Shown: piece by piece, positions 1-5,077 of the stretch
Numbering within the stretch: the stretch's first letter is position 1
Layout: each line of letters opens with the position of its first letter
Source: an uncultured Eubacteriales bacterium
GTDB taxonomy: Bacteria > Bacillota > Clostridia > Oscillospirales > Acutalibacteraceae
DNA: 5,077 nucleotides
Direction: 5' to 3'
Assembly (NCBI GenBank): GCA_934444695.1
Contig: CAKSDF010000140.1
Span: 1-5,077 of the forward strand
Made by a program: the position numbers and the translations under genes
Notes under the pieces: model-generated
Told to the model about the DNA's origin: nothing
Seen by the model: only the letters and a program-made list of their open reading frames with translations
Database searches by the model: none

Positions 1-611
1 ATTTAAAGCAGGTCGGAAAACATAACGAAAACGCCGATTATATTATGATGTTCCTTGCCGATATGGAGCAGGAAGGCCTTCTGGTGCTTCCTACCCACAG
101 AATTGTGAGAAATCTTGAGAGCTTTGACAGAGAAGATCTGCTGTGTCACTGCGAGAGCAGTTTTGACATAACGAGAAATCTTTCAAAAGAGGATGCCGAG
201 CACCGGCTTAAAGAGGCATACAGCAGGCAAAAAGCGGCATTCTTGTTTTACACAAAAAGCGGCTACGATCTGCTGGTTTCTAAGGCTTCGGCAGTTCCCG
301 AAAATCTTCTTGCGGGAAGCGAGTCGCTCAGAAGCCTTGACGTCAGCATTCTTCATTCCCTTGTTCTTGAAAAGATTATGGGTATAGATAAAGAAAATAT
401 GGCAAAGCAGATAAACCTTACCTACACCCGCTCGGAACAGGAGGCTGCAAAGTCGGTGGACAGCGGCGCGGCGCAGTGTGCTTTTATACTCAATCCCACG
501 AGGGTGGAGGAGATAAAGAACGTTGCTTTGGACGGAGAAAAGATGCCCCAGAAGTCCACATATTTTTATCCGAAACTCATTACTGGACTGGTTATGAACG
601 GCCTTGAGTAA
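1..611 (+). CDS. DUF1015 family protein, C-terminal part (5' end outside window)
   Basis: The reading frame is open from the left edge (first full codon at position 3) to the TAA at 609-611, so about 202 C-terminal residues are visible. The ATG at 45 is internal and is not the real start. Sequence signatures match the DUF1015 family as I know it: a segment reading GLLVLPTHRIVR, a later ILNPTRVEEI stretch, and a C-terminus with KSTYFYPKLITGLV just before the stop. Family members are usually about 400 residues or more, so roughly half is missing. The family is widespread in clostridia and often sits near serine-biosynthesis genes (serA/serC), but its biochemical activity is not established and no such neighbour is visible here. 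There is no signal peptide or membrane segment in the visible part, so it is probably cytoplasmic. No terminator hairpin follows; an A-rich stretch leads directly to the rpmB promoter. Confidence 0.88.
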   Translation, partial: LKQVGKHNENADYIMMFLADMEQEGLLVLPTHRIVRNLESFDREDLLCHCESSFDITRNLSKEDAEHRLKEAYSRQKAAFLFYTKSGYDLLVSKASAVPENLLAGSESLRSLDVSILHSLVLEKIMGIDKENMAKQINLTYTRSEQEAAKSVDSGAAQCAFILNPTRVEEIKNVALDGEKMPQKSTYFYPKLITGLVMNGLE

Positions 612-629
612 AAAAAATAAAAAAAAGAC

Positions 630-658
630 TTGCATTTTTGATTAAAGTCTGTTATTAT
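630..658 (+). promoter_or_regulatory. SigA-type promoter of rpmB
   Basis: TTGCAT (630-635) and TATTAT (653-658) are separated by exactly 17 bases in an A/T-rich setting that starts just after the preceding stop codon. The expected transcription start is near 665, giving a leader of about 50 nt before the rpmB start codon. This is a sequence match to the housekeeping consensus, not a mapped start. Confidence 0.75.
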
Positions 659-701
659 AGTTTGCACGATGTTGTGTTGCAACGAAATTTTTTGAAAGTT
701 T

Positions 702-708
702 AAGGAGG
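702..708 (+). promoter_or_regulatory. Shine-Dalgarno site fixing the rpmB start
   Basis: AAGGAGG lies 8 bases before the ATG at 717. An in-frame GTG at 708-710 overlaps this site and would add three residues (M-Q-S), but it cannot be the start because it is part of the ribosome binding site itself. The ATG at 717 also gives the canonical MAKCDICGK N-terminus. Confidence 0.88.
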
Positions 709-716
709 TGCAGAGT

Positions 717-905
717 ATGGCAAAATGCGATATTTGCGGCAAGGGTGTTACCTTCGGTATTAAGGTTTCTCACTCCCACAGAAGATCCAACCGTGCTTGG
801 AAGCCCAATGTACAGCGTGTTAAGGCAATCGTGGACGGTACTCCGTGCCGGATCAACGCCTGCACCCGTTGCCTGCGTTCCGGTAAGGTAACCAGAGCTA
901 TATAA
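717..905 (+). CDS. rpmB: 50S ribosomal protein L28 (bL28), zinc-ribbon form
   Basis: This 62-residue protein is a component of the large ribosomal subunit. It begins MAKCDICGKG and continues with the typical L28 core: the SHSHRRSNRAWKPNVQRV segment and a C-terminal INACTRCLRSGKVTR segment. Two CxxC pairs, C4/C7 and C49/C52, form the zinc-ribbon (C+) version of the protein; C44 is an additional cysteine. The length is normal for bacterial L28. The gene stands alone, with its own promoter about 60 bases upstream and a strong intrinsic terminator beginning 16 bases after the stop, so it is expressed as a monocistronic unit. That is common for rpmB in Firmicutes. Many bacteria carry a second, cysteine-free (C-) L28 that is induced by zinc starvation through Zur. 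I see no Zur-like operator here, as expected for the C+ copy. Confidence 0.97.
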   Translation: MAKCDICGKGVTFGIKVSHSHRRSNRAWKPNVQRVKAIVDGTPCRINACTRCLRSGKVTRAI

Positions 906-921
906 CCTTTATGCACTGCAT

Positions 922-959
922 AAAAAACACAGCCTTTCTTTTTTGAGGCTGTGTTTTTT
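922..959 (+). terminator. Rho-independent terminator after rpmB
   Basis: A perfect 14-bp inverted repeat (arms 922-935 and 946-959, core ACACAGCCT/AGGCTGTGT) encloses a 10-nt T-rich loop. It is preceded by an A-run and ends in a run of seven Ts (954-960). Because of the flanking A and T tracts it could work in both directions, but no convergent gene is visible. It isolates rpmB from the downstream region. Confidence 0.93.
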
Positions 960-1025
960 TATTTGCATTTTTCGGCGTTTGTGTTTTTAGTGCTTATTTT
1001 TTAGACCACCTTTTAAATTTTCCAC

Positions 1026-1217
1026 AAATTTCCGCCGAACTTACCGATTGACTTCCCGCTGAATTTCCCGCCAAGCCTTCCGCTTGACATCACGCTAAAC
1101 TTCCTGCTGAATTTCCCGCCAAACTTACCGATTGACTTCCCGCCAAACTTCCTGCTAAACCTCTCGCTTGACTTTACTCTAAACTTCCTGCTGCATTTTC
1201 CACCCGACGCCCCTGTT
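1026..1217. repeat. 12-bp tandem repeat, 16 units, in 84-bp higher-order copies
   Basis: Sixteen consecutive, gap-free 12-bp units fit a consensus close to AACTTCCCGCTN (for example units at 1038, 1050, 1062, 1098, 1110, 1122, 1134, 1146 and 1182). A second level of order exists: block 1026-1109 aligns to block 1110-1193 at a fixed offset of 84 bp (seven units). By hand count 70 of 84 positions are identical, including a 22-bp exact match (1038-1059 with 1122-1143) and an identical final unit (1098-1109 with 1182-1193). The last two units (1194-1217) are degenerate. The units have no dyad symmetry and no regular spacer, so this is not a CRISPR array. It resembles a minisatellite that grew by unit duplication followed by a block duplication. 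Confidence 0.9.
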
Positions 1218-1350
1218 TTTTGTCGGATATTCCGCCCGATTTTCAAAGCGGGGTTTGTTCTTTCTTTTCGGCGGTTTTCGGCAGCGCGGCGCCTTGAATT
1301 TTCGGCATTTTTCCGGGACTGTATTTTTTTAAATTTTTGCGTGTTTTTAA

Positions 1351-1379
1351 TTGACCTTTTAATGTAAATGAGTTATAAT
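1351..1379 (+). promoter_or_regulatory. SigA-type promoter of the ymdB operon
   Basis: TTGACC (1351-1356) and a perfect TATAAT (1374-1379) are separated by 17 bases and preceded by an A/T-rich upstream stretch (about 1321-1350) that could act as an UP element. The predicted start is near 1386, which gives a leader of about 95 nt. A second TATAAT at 1387-1392 has no obvious partner -35 element. Confidence 0.85.
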
Positions 1380-1417
1380 AATAATCTATAATACTATAAG
1401 TGTGTCCGAAGGCGTTT

Positions 1418-1445
1418 TGCGGATGATTATGAGAAAAAATCCGCA
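1418..1445 (+). other. Small inverted repeat in the ymdB leader
   Basis: TGCGGAT (1418-1424) is complementary to ATCCGCA (1439-1445), giving a 7-bp stem with a 14-nt A-rich loop inside the untranslated leader and ending 22 bases before the Shine-Dalgarno site. It lacks a following T-run, so it is not a terminator. The large loop makes it only moderately stable, and it matches no riboswitch class I recognise. Confidence 0.35.
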
Positions 1446-1466
1446 GATGTCTTTGCAGGAAATTTC

Positions 1467-1472
1467 GGGAGG
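1467..1472 (+). promoter_or_regulatory. Shine-Dalgarno site fixing the ymdB start
   Basis: GGGAGG, continuing as GGGAGGTG, lies 8 bases before the ATG at 1481. An in-frame GTG at 1472-1474 overlaps this site and would add M-T-A. It is rejected as a start because the ATG gives the canonical MKILAVGDVVG N-terminus with correct spacing. Confidence 0.85.
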
Positions 1473-1480
1473 TGACGGCA

Positions 1481-2260
1481 ATGAAAATATTGGCTGTGGG
1501 CGATGTTGTGGGAAAACCGGGCTGCGAGTTTTTAAGAAAAAAGCTTCCGGTAATCAAAAGGCATTACGGCATCGACATTGCCGTCGTCAACGGAGAAAAT
1601 TCCGCCGAAGGAAACGGCATAACCCCCTTTTCGGCCGATCACATTTTTGCAAGCGGCGCCGACGTCATTACCGGCGGCAACCACACCTTCCGCAGAAGGG
1701 AAATATACGACTACTTAGCATCCTCTCCCTTTTGCATAAGACCGGCCAATTTTCCGGAAGGTGCTCCGGGAAGCGGAATGTGCATTGTCGATAAAGGCTC
1801 GTATAAAGCGGCGGTCATAAGCATTATGGGGCAGGTTTATATGTCTCCCACCCTTGAATCGCCCTTTGACACGGCCGACCGTATGATAAAGCTGGCCGAC
1901 GAGCAAGACTGCAAAATAAAAATCGTGGATTTTCACGCCGAGGCTACCGGCGAAAAGCTCTCTCTCGCCCATTATCTCGACGGCAGAGTGACCGCCTTTT
2001 TCGGCACGCATACCCACGTCCCCACCGCCGACATAAAGGTTACCGAAAAGGGAACGGCCTACATTTCAGACCTTGGAATGACCGGGCCGGAAAACTCGGT
2101 ACTGGGTGTAAGGGCCGAGCTTACGGTGGCCATGATGAAGGATAAGCTCCCGGTAAGGTTTTTAACGGCCGACGGAGACTGCTTTTTGTGCGGAGCGGTT
2201 TTCGATGTTGATAAGGCAAGCGGAAAGGCCGGGAATGTCGAACAAATTATTATCAGATAG
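1481..2260 (+). CDS. ymdB: YmdB-family metallophosphoesterase (cyclic nucleotide phosphodiesterase)
   Basis: This 259-residue protein matches the YmdB/TIGR00282 family of dinuclear-metal phosphoesterases. Every expected metal-site motif is visible: GDVVG with D8, VNGENS with E39 and N40, GGNH with N67 and H68, DFHAEAT with H152, and GTHTHVPT with H177 and H179. The length agrees with the Bacillus subtilis protein (about 264 residues). The usual tryptophan after GNHT is F70 here, a mild change. Family members hydrolyse 2',3'- and 3',5'-cyclic nucleotides in vitro, and in B. subtilis YmdB affects biofilm and sporulation-related gene expression. There is no signal peptide, so it is cytoplasmic. 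In many Firmicutes ymdB follows rny (RNase Y), which is not found upstream here; instead it has its own strong promoter. It is followed after 8 bases by the GH28-like gene, so the two are probably one transcript. Confidence 0.95.
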   Translation: MKILAVGDVVGKPGCEFLRKKLPVIKRHYGIDIAVVNGENSAEGNGITPFSADHIFASGADVITGGNHTFRRREIYDYLASSPFCIRPANFPEGAPGSGMCIVDKGSYKAAVISIMGQVYMSPTLESPFDTADRMIKLADEQDCKIKIVDFHAEATGEKLSLAHYLDGRVTAFFGTHTHVPTADIKVTEKGTAYISDLGMTGPENSVLGVRAELTVAMMKDKLPVRFLTADGDCFLCGAVFDVDKASGKAGNVEQIIIR

Positions 2261-2271
2261 GTGATTTTGTG
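2258..2271 (+). promoter_or_regulatory. Overlapping stop/ribosome-binding junction and GTG start
   Basis: The ymdB stop TAG (2258-2260) overlaps an AGGTG ribosome-binding core (2259-2263), followed 5 bases later by the GTG start of the GH28-like gene (2269-2271). The next in-frame ATG is near 2413 and would remove the conserved TDDTAAIQ segment, so the GTG start is preferred. The tight arrangement suggests translational coupling. Confidence 0.75.
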
Positions 2272-3642
2272 ATTATAAAAAAATTCGTGGCAAGTCAGTG
2301 CGGCGCTGTTCTCGACAGCGATGTAAATACCGGCGGGGGAACCGACGATACCGCCGCAATACAGGGAATACTCGATATAGCGCAGAAGGACGGAGTGGGA
2401 GTGCACTTGGTTATGGACGGAGCGGCCCTTATAACCGGAATCAAGGTATATTCCGACACGGTCATAGAGTGCCCGACCTCCTCCTGCGGATTTTTCCTTG
2501 CCGACGGATCGGACTGCGCCATAGTTTCCAATGCCAATATGACAAAGCGCCATGCCGACGGCAAATATTCCTACGATGACATTGAGGATCAGAATATCAG
2601 CCTTATAGGCGGAACATATAACCACAATTGCAAAGGTCAGAAGCACGATGTGCCCCGCCCCGAGGGCGGCTGCGATTTTACCGTGGCCTTTTGGTTTGTG
2701 GGAATAAGAAACCTTCTCATCCGCGATGTAAACATAATCGACCAGAGAACCTTTACCGGCCTTTTTGTCAACTGGGAACGGGTCAATATCGACAGCGTGC
2801 ACATTGATCTGCCCCATAAGGAGCATTATCAGAATCAGGACGGATTCCATTTCTTCGGCCCGGGAAGGTATCTTAACATACATAATCTCAGCGGAAATGC
2901 CGGAGACGATTTTCTGGCCATTGCTCCCGATGAGGCCGACGGTATTTCCGATATTTCCGACGTTATGATAGACGGCGTTCATCTTGAGGACGCCGACCAG
3001 GGCATACGGCTGCTTGTGCATAAAAACGGGCGGCTCGACCGTGTGACAATAAAAAATGTCGACGGAACCTACCGCTCCTTCGGATTTTTCATCAATCCCT
3101 TCTTCCCCGACAGGGTGACAGAGAGGGGCGGATACGGGGATATAATCTTTGACACGGTAAATCTTCATCAGACCGAGGTTGATTACACATATACCGACAA
3201 TTTTCTTTTCCGTATCGGCGGGCACATCGACCACATAACCCTCAGAAATATTTATTCGATCAGACCTAACGACGCCAGAGCCCTCATACAGCTTGGCTGG
3301 CAGGCCGAGGACGATGCCCACGTGGGCGAGCACAACAGGACTATGGTCGGCAGTATGCTTCTTGACGGGCTGGAGGTTTTGCAGGATAAAAAGGACTGTG
3401 AAGAGCTTGGGGAAATGAGCTTTATGGAGATAAAACACAGCAATATAAACCGCCTGTGCCTGAGAAATGTCAATGTTGTCAGAACAGACAATACAAAGGG
3501 CGGAAATCTCATAAAACTGCTTGACGGGGTCAAAATCAAAAAGCTTGACCTTTTCGATATCGACGCCGACGGCCTTGACGAGCTTGTGAACGGTCAGGGA
3601 GATATAGAGAAAATCAACACTGACAATGTGTGCATAGATTGA
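2269..3642 (+). CDS. GH28-like right-handed parallel beta-helix protein (divergent polygalacturonase relative)
   Basis: This 457-residue protein has the layout of the pectin-lyase-like parallel beta-helix fold. The N-terminus carries the pectate-lyase/GH28 entry motif GTDDTAAIQ (residues 24-32), followed by short repeating strands such as NLLIRDVNI, DVMIDGVHL, RVTIKNVDG and HITLRNIYS. The three GH28 catalytic aspartates have equivalents: D191 in NQDGFHF, and D213/D214 in GNAGDDFLAI, with normal 22-residue spacing. The canonical GHG histidine motif is absent, and the RIK motif appears as G-I-R-L-L (R247 present, lysine replaced by L249). The protein has no signal peptide or membrane segment and so is probably cytoplasmic, which is unusual for a pectin-degrading enzyme but fits processing of imported oligosaccharides. 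The substrate cannot be named. A non-enzymatic or different glycosidase role is possible. It probably shares a transcript with ymdB. Confidence 0.82.
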   Translation: MIIKKFVASQCGAVLDSDVNTGGGTDDTAAIQGILDIAQKDGVGVHLVMDGAALITGIKVYSDTVIECPTSSCGFFLADGSDCAIVSNANMTKRHADGKYSYDDIEDQNISLIGGTYNHNCKGQKHDVPRPEGGCDFTVAFWFVGIRNLLIRDVNIIDQRTFTGLFVNWERVNIDSVHIDLPHKEHYQNQDGFHFFGPGRYLNIHNLSGNAGDDFLAIAPDEADGISDISDVMIDGVHLEDADQGIRLLVHKNGRLDRVTIKNVDGTYRSFGFFINPFFPDRVTERGGYGDIIFDTVNLHQTEVDYTYTDNFLFRIGGHIDHITLRNIYSIRPNDARALIQLGWQAEDDAHVGEHNRTMVGSMLLDGLEVLQDKKDCEELGEMSFMEIKHSNINRLCLRNVNVVRTDNTKGGNLIKLLDGVKIKKLDLFDIDADGLDELVNGQGDIEKINTDNVCID

Positions 3643-3701
3643 TTGAACCCGTTTTGACGCAGACGGATCGCTTGATCAACACCACGCATAAACGGCTTGT
3701 C

Positions 3702-3763
3702 TGAACGATCTGTATGATGGCATTTGTGAACGACCTGTATGAATGTCATTTATGAACGGACTG
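3702..3763 (+). repeat. Short degenerate direct repeat upstream of the lipoprotein gene
   Basis: Two adjacent units of 25-26 bp, 3702-3726 and 3727-3752, share the pattern TGAACGAYCTGTATGA followed by TG-CATTT. A third partial unit begins TGAACGGACTG at 3753. The rest of the 3643-3832 spacer shows no clear promoter and no terminator hairpin. Direct repeats of this kind can be operator sites or simple duplication scars, and the sequence alone does not decide. Confidence 0.6.
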
Positions 3764-3832
3764 CAATCGGTCAGCCGGATAAACGGATAGGCGCGTTAAA
3801 CGAACTAACCCGGGAAAAGGAGATGAAGGGCA

Positions 3833-5077
3833 ATGAAAAGAACATTTAAATTCCGAGCGCTGAAACTATGCGCGGCAGCGGCTGCCCTTGCGCTTCTCTC
3901 GGGATGCAGTATGAAGGGCTTTTCGCCCGAGGACACCATTAAGGCACCCGGTGCCACCGGATATTACGCCGGCGTGCAGAAGGCTCTTGAACAGGCAGTC
4001 GGAAACGACATTGTGCTTAAATACCCTAAGGTCGGAGCCAATCATTCGGCATTCTGCTCGGGCGATTTTGACGGAAACGGCAAGGACGAGGTACTGGCCT
4101 TTTATCAGAAAAAGGGCGAAAGCTCGGTCACACGAATGAACCTTCTTTCCTGGGAAAACGGAAAGTGGAAATCGGTGCAGGATCTCAACCCCGTGGGCAG
4201 AGAGCTTCTTGAGGCTGAAATTTCCGATCTCGATCGGGACGGAGCATATGAGATAATTACCGGCTGGCAGATCTCTACCGCCAAAACCAACCAGCTGAGC
4301 ATTTATAAAATGGAGGGCGGCGGTCTTGTGCAGCGGGCCGACGAAACCTACAATGCCTTTGTCATATGCGACATCGACAATGACGGGCGGGATGATGTGG
4401 GCATTGCGGTTATCGACGCTCAAAGCAAAAAGGCCAACCTCACCTTCAACGATTTTGAAAACAATACCTTTAAAACCGAGTCGAGCATTATGCTGGATGG
4501 CGGTGTTACCGAATATGTCAACATCATAGCTTCGGAAATCGATGGAAAAGCGGCGGTTTATCTCGACGGACTTAAATCCTCCGACGTTATGATAACCGAG
4601 CTTATATACTACGAAAACGGCAGCCTTTTCAATCCCTTTGCAAAAGGAGATTACGCCGAAAACACCGTTACCGCAAGAAGAAACGGCAGAAAGTGCAAGG
4701 ACGTAAACGGCGACGGAAAGATAGACATCCCCCTTGCAAAGCCTATTGCGGGATACAACCTTGTGAGCGGAGCGGGATATTATACCGATTGGTCGGATTA
4801 TGACGGAAAAGAGTTTAAAAGCGTTATGGCGGCCTGGTATTGCACGAGTGAAGGGTATTATCTCATCCTCGACGAGCCGTGGAAGGACGGAGTGACGGTC
4901 ATTTTCGATTCCGAAAAGGGAACGGCGGTTTTTTGCAAGTGGAACAGCGAAAGCAAATCGGCCGGAAGCGAGATCTTCCGCATAGCGGTTTTCGATTCGG
5001 ATAAATTCTCGGGCCAAAACGACCAAGACGGCGTGGAAACAGGAAATTCCGAAGAGGTTTCGGCGGTGGGATATATC
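3833..5077 (+). CDS. FG-GAP/VCBS-type repeat lipoprotein (3' end outside window)
   Basis: The frame runs open from the ATG at 3833 to the window edge, giving 415 residues with no stop. AAGGAG about 10 bases upstream supports this start. The N-terminus has a basic region (KRTFKFRALK), a hydrophobic Ala/Leu stretch and a lipobox L-S-G-C with C25, so it should be a lipid-anchored exported protein; S26 at +2 is common. Four acidic loops of the D-x-[DN]-x-[DN]-G form occur at residues 78-86 (DFDGNGKDE), 132-140 (DLDRDGAYE), 180-188 (DIDNDGRDD) and 290-298 (DVNGDGKID), each followed by a hydrophobic strand. These resemble the calcium-binding loops of FG-GAP/VCBS beta-propeller blades. A separate C-terminal segment (about 340-393, GYYLILDEPWKDGVTV through FRIAVFD) looks like a small beta domain seen in clostridial surface proteins. 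Function is unknown; a surface sensor or binding role is only a guess. Confidence 0.85.
   Translation, partial: MKRTFKFRALKLCAAAAALALLSGCSMKGFSPEDTIKAPGATGYYAGVQKALEQAVGNDIVLKYPKVGANHSAFCSGDFDGNGKDEVLAFYQKKGESSVTRMNLLSWENGKWKSVQDLNPVGRELLEAEISDLDRDGAYEIITGWQISTAKTNQLSIYKMEGGGLVQRADETYNAFVICDIDNDGRDDVGIAVIDAQSKKANLTFNDFENNTFKTESSIMLDGGVTEYVNIIASEIDGKAAVYLDGLKSSDVMITELIYYENGSLFNPFAKGDYAENTVTARRNGRKCKDVNGDGKIDIPLAKPIAGYNLVSGAGYYTDWSDYDGKEFKSVMAAWYCTSEGYYLILDEPWKDGVTVIFDSEKGTAVFCKWNSESKSAGSEIFRIAVFDSDKFSGQNDQDGVETGNSEEVSAVGYI

Larger units (their letters stand above)
906..1480. other. Long intergenic region, about 575 bp
   Basis: This gap contains, in order, the rpmB terminator, an A/T-rich spacer, the 12-bp tandem repeat, a T-rich stretch with recurring TTTTCGGC octamers (at 969, 1265, 1275 and 1299), the ymdB promoter and the ymdB leader. 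No convincing gene is present on either strand. The longest open frame over the repeat runs on the minus strand from 1246 to 1013; it starts with TTG, lacks a Shine-Dalgarno site and consists almost entirely of the repeat. No tRNA or recognisable structured RNA was found by eye. Confidence 0.7.

Noticed and set aside
183..635. 150-codon minus-strand frame over the DUF1015 gene
   Set aside because: It overlaps a gene with strong DUF1015 signatures and extends into the rpmB promoter; no start signals or family motifs are seen.
661..685. Short inverted repeat TTGCA...TGCAA in the rpmB leader as a repressor site
   Set aside because: Arms are only 5 bp in an A/T-rich leader, which is expected by chance, and it does not resemble a Zur operator.
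1026..1217. CRISPR array or iteron-type origin
   Set aside because: The units are only 12 bp, contiguous and without spacers or dyad symmetry, and there are no cas, rep or DnaA-box-like sequences nearby.
1281..1310. G/C-rich stretch with GGCGCC as a possible terminator for a minus-strand or plus-strand transcript
   Set aside because: The self-complementary core is too short for a stable stem and no gene ends beside it.
1402..1794. Plus-strand frame beginning GTG in the ymdB leader and running into ymdB in another frame
   Set aside because: It has no ribosome binding site, and its translation inside ymdB is an Arg/His-rich out-of-frame product typical of a shadow.
2059..3438. 459-codon open frame on the minus strand across the end of ymdB and most of the GH28-like gene
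   Set aside because: It is antisense to two genes with clear family motifs and coupled translation signals. It arises because the sense genes rarely use TTA, CTA or TCA codons, and its translation shows no recognisable motif.
3866..5026. 386-codon open frame on the minus strand across the lipoprotein gene
   Set aside because: The plus-strand frame has a ribosome binding site, lipobox signal peptide and four Ca-type loops. The minus-strand translation has none of these and is an antisense shadow.

Overview
The window looks like a chromosomal segment of a low-to-moderate GC Gram-positive anaerobe, most likely class Clostridia and perhaps the Oscillospiraceae/Ruminococcaceae. The reasons are strong purine-rich Shine-Dalgarno sites, two clean SigA-type promoters, a zinc-ribbon (C+) L28 protein, a YmdB-type phosphodiesterase, a DUF1015 protein and a clostridial-style repeat lipoprotein. 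This placement is inferred from gene content; no rRNA or tRNA is present to confirm it. All supported genes are on the + strand.

Layout. Positions 1-611 are the 3' end of a DUF1015-family gene. A SigA-type promoter (630-658) then drives rpmB (717-905, ribosomal protein L28), which ends in a strong intrinsic terminator (922-959). A gene-poor gap of about 575 bp follows. It holds a 16-unit, 12-bp tandem repeat (1026-1217) arranged as two 84-bp higher-order copies, then a second near-consensus promoter (1351-1379) and a leader of about 95 nt. That promoter serves ymdB (1481-2260, metallophosphoesterase). Eight bases later comes a 457-residue parallel beta-helix protein related to glycoside hydrolase family 28 (2269-3642). 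After a 190-bp spacer with a short degenerate direct repeat comes a lipoprotein gene with four Ca-binding-type FG-GAP/VCBS loops (3833-5077), which is cut by the window end.

How the genes relate. rpmB is an independent housekeeping transcript. ymdB and the GH28-like gene are almost certainly co-transcribed, because the Shine-Dalgarno site of the second overlaps the stop codon of the first. The lipoprotein gene may be read through from them, since I see neither a terminator nor a convincing promoter in the spacer, but this is uncertain. I do not see a defence system, mobile element, CRISPR array or other clearly new multi-gene system. The points most worth a second look are the 84-bp/12-bp hierarchical repeat and the intracellular GH28-like protein, which lacks one helix coil and two canonical catalytic residues.
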